DNA from: Agrobacterium rubi TR3 = NBRC 13261
GTDB lineage: Bacteria > Pseudomonadota > Alphaproteobacteria > Rhizobiales > Rhizobiaceae
Reading direction: 5' to 3'
DNA: 64,000 nucleotides
Assembly (NCBI RefSeq): GCF_000739935.1
Contig: NZ_BBJU01000023.1
Span: 157,696 to 221,695, forward strand
Shown here: one piece after another, positions 1 to 9,126 of the stretch
How the letters are laid out: each line of letters begins with the position of its first letter
Numbering within the stretch: the stretch's first letter is position 1
Position numbers and translations under genes: made by a program
The notes under the pieces: model-generated
Databases searched by the model: none
The model's input: the letters and a program-made list of their open reading frames with translations, nothing else
Told to the model about the DNA's origin: nothing

Positions 1-724
1 CATTTGGGCTGCTGATCTGGCGCAATCCATCGCGAAACACACCTGTATATGTAAGCTCAATGCCACGCAGCTTAAAAGCATCGAAGCGCGGCTCCGCTCC
101 ATACTGACCACCGCGCGCACTCGGCGTATAGCTGATCGCCTCTGTTACATTCTGCGGTTGCCGGTCATCCAGCTGTTTCCGGCTAACCACCGATACCGAT
201 TGTGCGGTTTCCGCCACCGGCGTGTCCGTCTTTGTTGCCGATCGACCAGATTTGGCAACATAGCCGTTCGTCTCGATGACGCCGGTCGCCCCGCCGGTGC
301 CTGAACCTTGGACAACGATTGTTTCCAGAACCGTCGAACCGTCATTGACAGCGCCAGCCTGCTGCGCGCCTGTGGATGGATCGAAAATGCGGACGGTGTT
401 GGAGCCCGTGATGGTGAAATTCAGGCCAGAGCCTGCCAGAAGCTGAGTCACCGCTGCCGAAACGCTGAGCGGGCCGCGAACGCCGTCCGTCGTCTTTCCC
501 CTGGTGATCGCAGAGGGGTAGAGCATGCGCAGGTTGGCTTGGCGGCCAAGGGTGAGGATGGCGCTTTCCAGGGAGCCAGCGGGAACGGACAAGGTGGCGG
601 CGGGTGCAGTAGATGTGGTCTGCGCCTGCGCAGTTGTGGTCCCCAACACGGTTGCCATCGACAGGCCAATCATCGCCGTTGTCGCCAGCCAAAGCCGCTT
701 TTTTACCCGCTTTGCTAAAATCAT
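1..724 (-). CDS. TonB-dependent siderophore receptor, N-terminal part (cut by window edge)
   Basis: This is the first ~241 residues of an outer-membrane receptor that would import a ferric siderophore with energy from TonB. The open frame starts at ATG 724 after an AAGGGG ribosome site and runs off the window without a stop. Residues 1-35 form a signal peptide ending in AQAQ. An STN (secretin/TonB short N-terminal) domain follows at about 42-95; this domain is typical of transducing receptors that signal to a FecR-type anti-sigma factor. A linker and the start of the plug come next (TDTPVAETAQSVSVVS, then DDRQPQNVTEAI). The fecR and sigma genes directly upstream on the same strand support a FecA-like signalling receptor. 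The ligand cannot be told from this fragment. Confidence 0.9.
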   Translation of the reverse strand, partial: MILAKRVKKRLWLATTAMIGLSMATVLGTTTAQAQTTSTAPAATLSVPAGSLESAILTLGRQANLRMLYPSAITRGKTTDGVRGPLSVSAAVTQLLAGSGLNFTITGSNTVRIFDPSTGAQQAGAVNDGSTVLETIVVQGSGTGGATGVIETNGYVAKSGRSATKTDTPVAETAQSVSVVSRKQLDDRQPQNVTEAISYTPSARGGQYGAEPRFDAFKLRGIELTYTGVFRDGLRQISSPN

Positions 725-833
725 TTTAGTGCCCCTTCACGCCTGATCAGCAATGCACCGCGCAAGCGCGCAATGCTCTCTGTTGACCTAGAGTGAAAAG
801 AGACCTGACATCCTGACGTGCTTTGCGAAAAAA

Positions 834-1784
834 TTATCGCGAGCGGACGAGTACCATCATGTCGGAGAGCTTCGTCACCGTAACGGGGAGATTGCTTTCC
901 AGAATCCGAAGCGCTTGATCGGTGTCGTGAAGATCGAAAATGCCCGATACGCTCAAGCGTGCGGCGGTGTCATCAAGAACGACAATCCGTCCATGGCGAT
1001 ATTGTGCCAAGATCTGAAGCACCTGTCGCAGCGACTGGCCGGAGAAAACCAGTTTTCCCTCACGCCAAGCCGTATTGTTGGCGACATCCTGCCGGGATCG
1101 GACGATGGCTCCATCGCTATCCAGCGTCGCCACATCTCCTGCCCCCAGCCGTTCAATGCCGGACGTCGTCTCGACCTCGACTTCACCTTCTTCAACCTGC
1201 ACCTCCTGCGGCAGAGATCCATTTCCGGCGCGCACCCCATAGTGGGTTCCAAGCGCCTGCGCCTTCAAGCCATTGTTATCGACAATGAAAGGACGCTGCG
1301 GATTTTTCGCGACATCGAAGAACGCTTCCCCGCGCAAAAGGACGATGCGCCTCTCGCGGTCGGAATAGCGCGTTTCGATAGCGGTATCGGAGTTGAGGCT
1401 GACTTGAGTCCCGTCCTCCAACATCAGCACACGGGTTTCGCCCACCGAGGTATAATGGTCGGACTGCAACCGGTCGATCAGACCGGTTTGTCGGGACAGG
1501 AGCACTGCTGCCCCCAAAAGACAGAGGAGACAGAGCGTCTTCAGCACCGTTCGGCTCGGCTTTGCCCCCGGATCTGAAGGTGAGGTCAGCCGGACATCAC
1601 GCATGTCGCCCCAAAGGGCAGCCATATCCTCATAGGCCTCTTTGTGTGAAGGATCTGACGCCAGCCAATCTTTGAAGTCCTGGTGATCGGATGGCGATGC
1701 ATCGGTCGACTGCATGCGCGCGACCCAAAGTGCTGCTTGTTCAGCAAGACCGTCTTCGGCTCGGTCGCTTTCTGTGTCACGCAT
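834..1784 (-). CDS. FecR-family anti-sigma/sigma-regulator membrane protein
   Basis: A 316-residue inner-membrane regulator that passes the signal from the TonB receptor to the ECF sigma factor. The N-terminal FecR_N domain (about 10-60) carries the WLASDPSHKEAY pattern. One membrane segment lies near 83-103 (LCLLCLLGAAVLL). The periplasmic FecR domain spans about 112-210, and a C-terminal DUF4974-like segment (about 245-313) resembles the STN fold. Length and order match FecR proteins. It sits between the sigma factor gene (upstream) and the receptor gene (downstream) on one strand, the usual fecI-fecR-fecA order, with a 77-base gap to the sigma gene. Confidence 0.93.
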   Translation of the reverse strand: MRDTESDRAEDGLAEQAALWVARMQSTDASPSDHQDFKDWLASDPSHKEAYEDMAALWGDMRDVRLTSPSDPGAKPSRTVLKTLCLLCLLGAAVLLSRQTGLIDRLQSDHYTSVGETRVLMLEDGTQVSLNSDTAIETRYSDRERRIVLLRGEAFFDVAKNPQRPFIVDNNGLKAQALGTHYGVRAGNGSLPQEVQVEEGEVEVETTSGIERLGAGDVATLDSDGAIVRSRQDVANNTAWREGKLVFSGQSLRQVLQILAQYRHGRIVVLDDTAARLSVSGIFDLHDTDQALRILESNLPVTVTKLSDMMVLVRSR

Positions 1785-1861
1785 GGGCGATCGCCATTCT
1801 CAATCAGGTTTCGGTCAGCATCCTTATATATTGAGTGAAAAACATGCGAGCGCCTGACGTC

Positions 1862-2371
1862 CTACCGGCTGTTTATTTTCGCCCGCGCCTGACGGCAGTG
1901 AAGCAGAGCTTTTATGATGTGCTTTTCCACCATATTGCGGGAGATGCCGAGCCGCGCCGCGATCTCGCCATTGGGCAAGCCTTGGATGCGGCTGAGGACG
2001 AAAACCTCTTGGCAACGCTTCGGCAACGCGCCGATTTCGCGGGCCATCACCGCCAGATGCTGGCGGCCCGTGACGATCTGCTCCTGATCCGGCCTGTCGC
2101 AGGCAAAACCGAGCCCGTCTTCCAACGACACCAGTAACGTGCGTTCGCGCGACTGTTTGATAATTGTCAGCCGCGCAACCGATTTGGCGATCTGGAAGAG
2201 ATAGGCCTGCGGGTTTTCGATCGATGTTGTCTGAGAAACCTGCAAAACGCGCAACGCCGTTTCCTGCATCGCGTCCGCTGCATCTTCACGATCTCGAAGG
2301 CGGTGGCGAAAGAACCGTAAAAGGCGGTTGCTCTCCTCCGTTTTCAAAAGGTGTAACAACGCTGTACTCAT
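1862..2371 (-). CDS. ECF sigma-70 factor, FecI-like
   Basis: A 169-residue extracytoplasmic-function sigma factor expected to direct RNA polymerase to the receptor promoter. Region 2 contains RFFRHRLRDREDAADAMQET (about residues 17-36) and region 4 ends with the helix-turn-helix GEIAARLGISRNMVEKHI. The frame could open 25 codons earlier, but homologous proteins begin close to MSTALLHLLKTEESN, so I place the start at ATG 2371. No strong Shine-Dalgarno is visible for either start. A TGA-N9-TCA palindrome lies 75-89 bases upstream, suggesting iron control. It is first in the receptor-regulator set. Confidence 0.9.
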   Translation of the reverse strand: MSTALLHLLKTEESNRLLRFFRHRLRDREDAADAMQETALRVLQVSQTTSIENPQAYLFQIAKSVARLTIIKQSRERTLLVSLEDGLGFACDRPDQEQIVTGRQHLAVMAREIGALPKRCQEVFVLSRIQGLPNGEIAARLGISRNMVEKHIIKALLHCRQARAKINSR

Positions 2372-2445
2372 GAACCGACGACATCCAACAGCTTCTTTGT
2401 CGATCACCACAACCCTTGGCCACAATGTCAGACATAAATTTAACA

Positions 2446-2460
2446 TGACTTAATAGGTCA
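2446..2460. promoter_or_regulatory. Candidate iron-responsive operator (RirA-type IRO box)
   Basis: The site reads TGA-N9-TCA, the published consensus of the rhizobial iron-responsive operator bound by RirA. It is the core of a longer palindrome with perfect 8-base arms AACATGAC/GTCATGTT (2442-2464). It lies upstream of the FecI-like sigma gene, where a repressor would block expression under iron-replete conditions. The match is seen in the sequence; binding by RirA is inferred. Confidence 0.6.
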
Positions 2461-2598
2461 TGTTTATAGAGCTTGGCGCGTCAGGGCCAGACCAAAAAAA
2501 ATTTGGTTGTGGATAAGGGGAAAAATATCCAAAGTGCTGTGGCCAAATTGCACGGGTCTACATCTTACCACCATCCGTGACCGCCTTAGAAGACAGCT

Positions 2599-4146
2599 CT
2601 AGACGGGCACACCATCGTCCAGTTTTTTCAGGAACGCACGAGCACTTTGTCTGTAGTCATCGCGTTTCGCGACGCTCATCCGTCGCCAATTGGCATAGGG
2701 CTTCGCCAGCCTGCGATTGGCTGACAACTTGTCCAAGTTTCGATCCAGAAAATCCCAGTAGAGAGCGTTGAAGGGACAAGCACCCTCTCCGGTTTTGCGG
2801 TTCACATCATAATGACAGCCTTCGCAATAATCCGACATTCGGGAAATATAGGCGCCGCTGGCGGCATAGGGTTTTGAGCCGAGCAGCCCGCCATCGGCAA
2901 ATTGGCTCATGCCGATGACATTGGGCAATTCCACCCACTCATAGGCATCCGCATAGACCTCCAGGTACCATTCGTGCAAGGCATAGGGATCGAGCCCGGC
3001 CAGCATGGCGAAATTGCCGGTGATCATGAGCCGTTGAATGTGGTGGGCATAGGCATTGTCTATGGTCTCGCCGATGACGGTCGACAGACAGGCCATATCC
3101 GTTTTTCCGCTCCAGAAGAAATCCGGCAGCGGACGCGTGGCATCGAAGAAATTGCGGTGCGCATAGTCCGGCATAAACATCCAGTAGACGCCGCGAATAT
3201 ATTCACGCCAGCCGATGATCTGGCGGATAAAGCCTTCCACAGCGTTGATGGGCGCGTGACCTTGCAGATAAGCGCGTTCTGCCGCCTGACACACGGCCAA
3301 AGGGTCAAGAAGGCCGATATTAATATAGAAGGAAAGCAGCGAGTGGTTGAGATAGGGATCGTCTTTCACCATTGCATCCTGCGTTTCCCCGAATTTCGGC
3401 AGAAAATCCGCAATGAAGGCATCCGCAGTTTTCTCAGCATCCGCCCGCGTCACCGCGAATGAGAAGCCGCCGGCTGAGCCCATGTGGTCGGCAAACCTGG
3501 TATCCACCAGTTCCATGACTTCGCGTGTGGTTTCATCCGGCGAGAACGTGAGGTGACGGGGACGAAAGAGATCCGGCTTTGCGGGTGCACGGTTTTCGCT
3601 ATCGAAATTCCAGCGACCCGACACCGGCATATCGCCCTCCATCAGAAGGCCCGTTTTACGGCGCATCTCGCGATAGAAAAATTCCATCGTCAGTTGACGG
3701 CGGCCGTTGGCCCAAAGGCGGAAGTCTTCATGGGAGCAGAGAAACCGGTTGTCTGACCGGATGTCCACCGGAACGCCTGTCTCCTTTTCCCAACTTTCCA
3801 TAGCTTGGCTAACCCGCCATTCCCCGGGCCCTGTCACAATGATGTGTTGCGGGCCAAGCACCTCCACCGCACGTTTTAGTTCCCCCGTGAAAGAGCCGGT
3901 ATTTCCGTCATCATCAAGCCTGACGTAGCGAACATAAAAGCCTCGTGCGGACAGCTCATCTGCAAAATGGCGCATTGCGGAGAGGATGAACACTATCTTC
4001 TTGCGGTGGTGGCGGACATAGGTGGTTTCCTCGGCCACCTCACACATGAGGATGATATCGCGGTCTGGCTCCGCGCCGTGAAGCGATGAGATCGCCGTGG
4101 AAAGCTGGTCGCCAAGGATGAAAATGAGGTTCCGACATTCGGACAT
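2599..4146 (-). CDS. phrB: (6-4) photolyase / FeS-BCP cryptochrome-photolyase family
   Basis: A 515-residue flavoprotein of the FeS-BCP class, which uses blue light to repair pyrimidine (6-4) photoproducts; the founding member is PhrB of Agrobacterium. The N-terminal Rossmann-like antenna domain begins NLIFILGDQL. The helical catalytic domain contains HHIQRLMITGNFAMLAG. The [4Fe-4S] ligands are visible: Cys441 and Cys444 in DYCEGCHYDV, Cys457 in GEGACPFNALYW, and a fourth Cys in TDMACLSTVIG near 353. These positions are offset by about three from PhrB. The next gene upstream is divergent, so it is probably transcribed alone. Confidence 0.95.
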   Translation of the reverse strand: MSECRNLIFILGDQLSTAISSLHGAEPDRDIILMCEVAEETTYVRHHRKKIVFILSAMRHFADELSARGFYVRYVRLDDDGNTGSFTGELKRAVEVLGPQHIIVTGPGEWRVSQAMESWEKETGVPVDIRSDNRFLCSHEDFRLWANGRRQLTMEFFYREMRRKTGLLMEGDMPVSGRWNFDSENRAPAKPDLFRPRHLTFSPDETTREVMELVDTRFADHMGSAGGFSFAVTRADAEKTADAFIADFLPKFGETQDAMVKDDPYLNHSLLSFYINIGLLDPLAVCQAAERAYLQGHAPINAVEGFIRQIIGWREYIRGVYWMFMPDYAHRNFFDATRPLPDFFWSGKTDMACLSTVIGETIDNAYAHHIQRLMITGNFAMLAGLDPYALHEWYLEVYADAYEWVELPNVIGMSQFADGGLLGSKPYAASGAYISRMSDYCEGCHYDVNRKTGEGACPFNALYWDFLDRNLDKLSANRRLAKPYANWRRMSVAKRDDYRQSARAFLKKLDDGVPV

Positions 4147-4472
4147 GGTGGAGATATCCAGAGGTTTCTATACAATACGCGCGACGGCGCATAGCGGATT
4201 ATAGGAATAAGGACCGATGGCCAAAAAGGTGCCCCAGCGGTCGTCTTTTTGGCCGATAAACACCTTCTGTTGAGCGATACAAAACTGCGTTGACACGCGC
4301 TTGACACAAATGAACTAACTGGTACAAACATTATATTGCGATCATCGAAACGCGGGAGGCGTTTAGCTTGCACGAGTGCAGGCGGGTCGAAAAAATCAGT
4401 TTTGTCGCCCAATTTGGACGGCAGCGGCTGGAGGAGAACGGTAAAACGTTCTGGCCGAACAGGGGAGGATAG
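4147..4472. other. Divergent intergenic region between phrB and the ABC operon
   Basis: I see no gene here. The stretch contains two TTGACA boxes (4290-4295 and 4301-4306) and a palindromic site at 4311-4326, described separately. A GGAG-type ribosome site precedes ATG 4473 (GGGGAGGATAG). The promoter of the transport operon is therefore most likely around 4290-4340. Confidence 0.6.
4311..4326. promoter_or_regulatory. Candidate TetR operator upstream of the ABC/aroE-like operon
   Basis: The 16 bases TGAACTAACTGGTACA fit the palindrome TGNACYA-NN-TRGTNCA perfectly. The site starts four bases after a TTGACA box, so a bound repressor would cover the promoter. A closely similar site (9127-9142) lies between the TetR gene and the quiC-like gene; the two 21-base contexts agree at 15 positions. 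This points to one regulator acting on both operons; binding itself is inferred. Confidence 0.5.
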
Positions 4473-5141
4473 ATGTCTTACGCGCTTGATTTTTCTGCAG
4501 TCTATGACCGCCTGCCCGAGCTATTTCTGGCGTGCCTTGCCACAATTGGCTTGGCGATTGCGGGAATGTTCTTTGCAACGATCATCGGCGTCTTAGGCGT
4601 GATCGCCCGCGGCTCCCGTTTCAAGCCGCTGCGCGTGCTGGTCATCAGCTTTGTCGAGCTTATCCGGAACACGCCGTTTCTCGTGCAAATCTTCTTCATC
4701 TTTTTCGCACTTCCGCAACTTGGGCTGCGCTTGAACCCGACGACGACGGCGATTGTCGCGCTGGCGCTGAATGGTGGCGCTTACGCTATCGAGATCATCC
4801 GTGGTGGCGTAGATGCCGTTCCCAAGGGGCAAGTGGAAGCAGGGCTTGCGCTCGGGCTGCGTCGCGGACAAATCTTCCGCCACATTATTCTGAGGCCCGC
4901 CTTACGCGCGGTTTACCCATCGCTGACCAGCCAGTTCATCATGTTGACCCTGACGACATCGGTCTGCACGTCGATTGCGGCCTATGAATTGACGTCGGTC
5001 GCGCAAAGGATCGAGGCCGAGACCTTCCGCTCATTTGAGGTCTACTTCTCCATTACCCTGCTTTACCTCGTCATTTCCTCTCTGATGATGGGCGTGTTCG
5101 CACTGATTTCGCGCCTTTCCTTCAGCTATCCGGTCAAGTGA
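4473..5141 (+). CDS. Polar amino acid-type ABC transporter permease (first)
   Basis: A 222-residue inner-membrane permease of the HisM/GlnP family. Five or so membrane segments are visible, starting with LFLACLATIGLAIAGMFFAT. The conserved cytoplasmic loop that contacts the ATPase reads EAGLALGLRRGQIFRHIILR (about 127-146), and the family motif ELIRNTPFLVQIFF is present. It opens a transport operon (two permeases, binding protein, ATPase) followed by an AroE-like dehydrogenase. Because the downstream enzymes act on quinate/shikimate, the substrate may be one of these rather than an amino acid; that is inference from context only. Confidence 0.93.
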   Translation: MSYALDFSAVYDRLPELFLACLATIGLAIAGMFFATIIGVLGVIARGSRFKPLRVLVISFVELIRNTPFLVQIFFIFFALPQLGLRLNPTTTAIVALALNGGAYAIEIIRGGVDAVPKGQVEAGLALGLRRGQIFRHIILRPALRAVYPSLTSQFIMLTLTTSVCTSIAAYELTSVAQRIEAETFRSFEVYFSITLLYLVISSLMMGVFALISRLSFSYPVK

Positions 5142-5151
5142 GGCGAAAACA

Positions 5152-5802
5152 ATGTTCACCATCGGTCCCAACGAATTGTTTTTCCTGATGCAAGGTCTGA
5201 AATGGACCCTTGCCTTGACGGTCATCGGCTTCATCGGCGGCGGCGTCTTCGGCCTTTGTGTTGCGCTGGCCAGAACGGCCGAGAACAAGGTCAGCCAGCG
5301 CGTGACCGCTGGCTACATAACGGTCTTTCAAGGTACGCCGCTCTTGATGCAGCTTTTCGTAGTTTATTACGGCGTGGCACTTGTGGGTCTGGACATCGAT
5401 GCCTGGATTGCGGTGGCCATTGCGTTTACGCTGCATGCCAGCGCATTCCTCGGTGAAATTTGGCGCGGCGGCATTCAAGCCGTCTCCAAGGGACAGACGG
5501 AAGCCGCCAAGGCGCTTGGCCTTCACTATGTCTCGCGCATGAAGGATGTGGTTCTGCCGCAGGCATTGAGAATTTCCCTGCCTGCGACAATCGGTTTTCT
5601 CGTCCAGCTCATCAAGGGCACATCGCTCGCCGCCATCGTCGGTTTCGTTGAGCTGTCGCGCGCAGGCCAAATCGTATCCAACCAGACATACAAGCCGCTG
5701 ACGGTCTTTGCGATCGTCGGACTCATCTACTTTCTCATCTGCTGGCCGCTTTCGCTGTGGGGCGCCGGTGTCGAGAAGCGGCTTCAAACCGCATCTCGTT
5801 AA
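5152..5802 (+). CDS. Polar amino acid-type ABC transporter permease (second)
   Basis: A 216-residue permease paralogous to the preceding one, 10 bases downstream of it. It has the family motifs VFQGTPLLMQLFVVYYG and the EAA loop TEAAKALGLHYVSRMKDVVL. Together the two permeases would form the heterodimeric channel. It ends 32 bases before the binding-protein gene, consistent with one transcript. Confidence 0.93.
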   Translation: MFTIGPNELFFLMQGLKWTLALTVIGFIGGGVFGLCVALARTAENKVSQRVTAGYITVFQGTPLLMQLFVVYYGVALVGLDIDAWIAVAIAFTLHASAFLGEIWRGGIQAVSKGQTEAAKALGLHYVSRMKDVVLPQALRISLPATIGFLVQLIKGTSLAAIVGFVELSRAGQIVSNQTYKPLTVFAIVGLIYFLICWPLSLWGAGVEKRLQTASR

Positions 5803-5834
5803 TTTATCATCAGCTTTGTAAGGAGGAGCAAAAG

Positions 5835-6671
5835 ATGAAATCCAAGAGCATGAAACTGAACCGCCGTATGCTGCTAGCACTTGCCGCAGCAACAGTTGCC
5901 CTGCCATTCGTCACACCGGTCGATGCATTCGCCGGTACCGTCGAAGAGGCAAAGGCCAAGGGCAAGGTCGTCATCGGCATTCAGGGTGACAACTCCCCAT
6001 GGGGCTTCGTCAACTCCAGCGGCGTGCAGGATGGTCTCGACGCCGATATCGGCAAGGCCTTTGCCGACTATCTCGGCGTCAAGGCAGAGTTCGTTCCGCT
6101 GGCCGTTGCCAACCGCATTCCCGCATTGATGACCGGCAAGGTCGACGTCTTGTTCGCCACGATGGGCATGACTGCAGAGCGTGCCAAGACAATCCAGTAT
6201 TCCCAGCCTTATGCCGGTAACGTCCTTTCTGTTTACGGCCCGAAGGACAAGAAAATTGCTGGCTACGACGATCTCTCCGGCGTTCCTGTTGGCGTGCCGA
6301 AGTCCAGCGCGATGGACACGGCGATCACAGCTGGCGCAAAGGGCGCCAACATCCTGCGCTTCGATGACGATGCAGCCAACATTCAGGCCTTGATTTCCGG
6401 TCAGGTCGATGTGGTCGGTGGCAACCAGTTCTACGGCGACCGTCTGAATGCGGCTGCGCCTGACAAGTATGAGACGAAGTTCGATCTGACGACACTTTAC
6501 AACGGTGCCGCCACCCGTCCTGGTGAAAAGGACTGGAATGAAACCATCAACGCCTTCCTGGTGAAGATCAAGGGCGATGGTGAACTGGCGAAGATTTACA
6601 CCAAGTGGATGAAGCGCGAGGTTCCGGCCTTCCCGGAATCCCTGCCAGACGTTCCCTTCACCGTAAAGTAA
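5835..6671 (+). CDS. ABC transporter substrate-binding protein, family 3
   Basis: A 278-residue periplasmic binding protein (SBP_bac_3 fold). An AAGGAGGAG ribosome site six bases before ATG 5835 decides the start over an in-frame upstream codon. The signal peptide spans about 1-35 ([16 protein letters not shown], cleavage near AFAGT). The mature protein begins with [16 protein letters not shown] and includes [20 protein letters not shown] and the family-typical [18 protein letters not shown]. It supplies substrate to the two upstream permeases. The ligand is not readable from sequence; the quinate/shikimate neighbours are the only hint. Confidence 0.93.
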   Translation: MKSKSMKLNRRMLLALAAATVALPFVTPVDAFAGTVEEAKAKGKVVIGIQGDNSPWGFVNSSGVQDGLDADIGKAFADYLGVKAEFVPLAVANRIPALMTGKVDVLFATMGMTAERAKTIQYSQPYAGNVLSVYGPKDKKIAGYDDLSGVPVGVPKSSAMDTAITAGAKGANILRFDDDAANIQALISGQVDVVGGNQFYGDRLNAAAPDKYETKFDLTTLYNGAATRPGEKDWNETINAFLVKIKGDGELAKIYTKWMKREVPAFPESLPDVPFTVK

Positions 6672-6684
6672 GCAGGAGGTCACC

Positions 6685-7446
6685 ATGCCGCAAACCAACG
6701 CCGCTCAGGTTCCGCTGATCGCCCTTGAGGGCGTGGAAAAGTGGTATGGAGCCTTTCATGCGCTGAAAAATATCAATCTGACAGTTCGCAAAGGCGAGAA
6801 AATCGTTCTTTGCGGACCGTCCGGTTCCGGAAAATCGACGCTCATCCGCTGCATCAACCATCTGGAAGAAATCCAGACGGGCACGATCACCGTCGAAGGA
6901 ACAAAGCTCACGAGTTCGGCCAGTGCCATCGACACCGTGCGCCGGGAAGTCGGCATGGTGTTCCAGAACTTCAACCTGTTTCCGCACAAGACCATTCTGG
7001 AAAACTGCACGCTCGCGCCCATGCGGGCAAAGGGTTTGTCCAAGGCGGATGCCGAGAAGACCGCACGCAAATACCTGGAGCGTGTGCGCATTCTTGATCA
7101 GGCAGACAAATATCCCGCACAGCTTTCCGGTGGCCAGCAGCAACGTGCAGCGATTGCGCGCGCGCTGTGCATGGAGCCCAAGGCCATGCTGTTCGATGAA
7201 CCGACATCGGCGCTCGATCCTGAAATGGTCAAGGAAGTGCTCGACACCATGATCGGCCTTGCCCGCGACGGCATGACGATGATCTGCGTGACCCACGAAA
7301 TGGGCTTTGCGCGACAAGTGGCCGACCGGGTTGTCTTCATGGCCTCTGGAGAGATCATCGAAGAAGCTCCGCCGGAAGAGTTCTTCCGCGATCCCAAACA
7401 CCAGCGCACACGCACATTCCTGGGTGAAATTCTCGCCCATCACTGA
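6685..7446 (+). CDS. Polar amino acid-type ABC transporter ATP-binding protein
   Basis: A 253-residue ATPase of the HisP/GlnQ type that powers the preceding permeases. Walker A is GPSGSGKST (about 48-56), the Q-loop is in [13 protein letters not shown], the signature is [15 protein letters not shown], Walker B is [14 protein letters not shown], and the H-loop is [16 protein letters not shown] precedes ATG 6685. It lies 13 bases after the binding-protein gene and 61 bases before the AroE-like gene. Confidence 0.95.
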   Translation: MPQTNAAQVPLIALEGVEKWYGAFHALKNINLTVRKGEKIVLCGPSGSGKSTLIRCINHLEEIQTGTITVEGTKLTSSASAIDTVRREVGMVFQNFNLFPHKTILENCTLAPMRAKGLSKADAEKTARKYLERVRILDQADKYPAQLSGGQQQRAAIARALCMEPKAMLFDEPTSALDPEMVKEVLDTMIGLARDGMTMICVTHEMGFARQVADRVVFMASGEIIEEAPPEEFFRDPKHQRTRTFLGEILAHH

Positions 7447-7507
7447 TGGGCGCCTTTCACGTCCCGCGCCCTGCCCCATCACCTCATTCAATGAGTAATG
7501 CTCAGCC

Positions 7508-8377
7508 ATGACAGACAGACCATCATTGAAAGTCGGACTGATCGGTGCCGATATCCAGCTTTCCAAGACACCGCCGATGCATATGCGCGAGGGTGCGGCG
7601 CACGGTATCGACTATTCCTACGAACTGATCGATATCCATGCCCGCAACGTGGCGGAAAGCGCTCTGCCCGCCTTGCTGGATGAAGCTGAAGCGCGCGGCT
7701 TTGCGGGTGTGAACATCACCCACCCCTTCAAACAGGTCGTCATTCCGCACCTTCACACACTGTCCGACGATGCGCGCATGCTGGGTGCCGTCAACACGGT
7801 GGTTTTTCGGGATGGAAAACGCACCGGACACAATACGGATTGGTACGGGTTTTACGAAAGCTTCAAGCGCGGACTTCCTGATGCGAAACGCGATCGCGCA
7901 CTTCTGATCGGTGCCGGTGGCGCAGGTGTGGCGGTTGCCCATGCAGCATTGAAGCTGGATATCGCCCACCTCGATATTTTCGATCAGGACATCAACCGCG
8001 CCAAAAACCTCGCGGACAAGCTGAACGAGCGATTTGGCGACATCAGGGCTTTTGCGGTCGAGGACCCGGCCCAGTCGCTTCCCCATGCCGATGGCCTGAT
8101 CCACGCGACACCCGTCGGCATGCCGGCGCATCCCGGAATACCAGTGCCGGAGAGTTTGCTCGAAGCCCGCCATTGGGTTGCCGATATCGTCTACATGCCG
8201 CTGATCACCGCCTTGTTGGCGGCTGCGGCGAGGAAAGGTTGTCAGACGCTGCCCGGCGGCGGCATGGCCGTGTTTCAGGCGGTTGGGGCCTTCAGGCTGT
8301 TTTCAGGACAAGAACCTGACCCGACACGCATGACCGCGCACTTCAAAGAACTCTGCGAGGCCGAGGTTATCGCATGA
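7508..8377 (+). CDS. Shikimate/quinate dehydrogenase (AroE/YdiB family)
   Basis: A 289-residue NAD(P)-dependent dehydrogenase. The N-terminal substrate domain contains the catalytic lysine in NITHPFKQ (about 76-83) and the aspartate in NTDWYGF. The C-terminal Rossmann domain starts with LLIGAGGAGVAVAHAAL (glycine-rich loop) and ends with a QTLPGGGMAVFQAVGAF segment. Its position behind a transporter and next to a TetR gene and a dehydroshikimate dehydratase, rather than in an aromatic biosynthesis operon, argues for catabolic quinate/shikimate oxidation to 3-dehydroquinate/3-dehydroshikimate. Cofactor and substrate preference cannot be told from sequence. Confidence 0.88.
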   Translation: MTDRPSLKVGLIGADIQLSKTPPMHMREGAAHGIDYSYELIDIHARNVAESALPALLDEAEARGFAGVNITHPFKQVVIPHLHTLSDDARMLGAVNTVVFRDGKRTGHNTDWYGFYESFKRGLPDAKRDRALLIGAGGAGVAVAHAALKLDIAHLDIFDQDINRAKNLADKLNERFGDIRAFAVEDPAQSLPHADGLIHATPVGMPAHPGIPVPESLLEARHWVADIVYMPLITALLAAAARKGCQTLPGGGMAVFQAVGAFRLFSGQEPDPTRMTAHFKELCEAEVIA

Positions 8378-8386
8378 ACCGTTTCA

Positions 8387-9079
8387 TCAACCGCCATTTT
8401 CGGTAGCATCGATATGATCGACCCGAAGTACATAGCGCAACACCATATCAGCGACATGCTTCGACAAGGCTTCCTGACCGTCTTCGGTAAACAGACTGTT
8501 GCCGAAGATGAACGAGAAGGTCGCGACATTCGAGACGTTGAAGAAGGACAGCGCGCTGATCTGCCAGTGCAATTCCAGCGCGTCGATGCCGGTGCGAAAG
8601 ACGCCCTGTTTCTGGCCCCGCGCCAGCACACTTTCCAGCGCTTCAATGGCCGGACGGTTGAGCTGACGGATGGTCTCAGAACCCTGCATGTGGCGCCCAT
8701 GATGAACATTCTCGATCATGACCATGCGGATAAACGACGGGTGGCGACGATGGTGTTCGAAGGTAAAACGACACAGCTTGTCGAGTGCCGCGCGCGGTTC
8801 CATGACGTCAAGGTCAAGATCGCTCTCGCCGCCGCGCACCTTGGCGTAGGCTTCCTCAAGAACCTGCTGATACAGGCCCTCCTTGTCGCCGTAATAATAG
8901 TAGATCATGCGCTTCGACGTGCGGGTGCGCGCTGCAATCTCATCGATGCGGGCACCGGACAGACCATTTTGCGAAAACTCTTCCATCGCGACCGACAGAA
9001 TGTCGCGGCGCACGCCTTCAGGGTCGCGTTTTGCCTGCCGCGTAACGCTGGCATTGATAGAGGTCGCGGCTTTGGTCAT
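8387..9079 (-). CDS. TetR-family transcriptional regulator
   Basis: A 230-residue repressor. The helix-turn-helix is in GARIDEIAARTRTSKRMIYYYYGDKEGLY without interruption (about residues 45-73), and the ligand-binding half follows, with a C-terminal TetR_C-type domain including HHRRHPSFIRMVMIENVHHG. The frame opens further upstream, but the native start is ATG 9079 because the upstream segment overlaps the divergent quiC promoter. It is convergent with the AroE-like gene and divergent from the quiC-like gene. Palindromes at 9127-9142 and 4311-4326 are likely operators; a pathway intermediate such as protocatechuate or dehydroshikimate is a reasonable but untested inducer. Confidence 0.92.
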   Translation of the reverse strand: MTKAATSINASVTRQAKRDPEGVRRDILSVAMEEFSQNGLSGARIDEIAARTRTSKRMIYYYYGDKEGLYQQVLEEAYAKVRGGESDLDLDVMEPRAALDKLCRFTFEHHRRHPSFIRMVMIENVHHGRHMQGSETIRQLNRPAIEALESVLARGQKQGVFRTGIDALELHWQISALSFFNVSNVATFSFIFGNSLFTEDGQEALSKHVADMVLRYVLRVDHIDATENGG

Positions 9080-9126
9080 TGTCCACCCATCCACGGTTGG
9101 CCCATCCCCAGCCATTACCACCGTTA

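Noticed and set aside
2485..2510. A-rich tract with CCAAA/TTTGG arms downstream of phrB
   Set aside because: Arms are only 5-6 bases and AT-rich, and the order relative to the T-run does not fit a convincing terminator.
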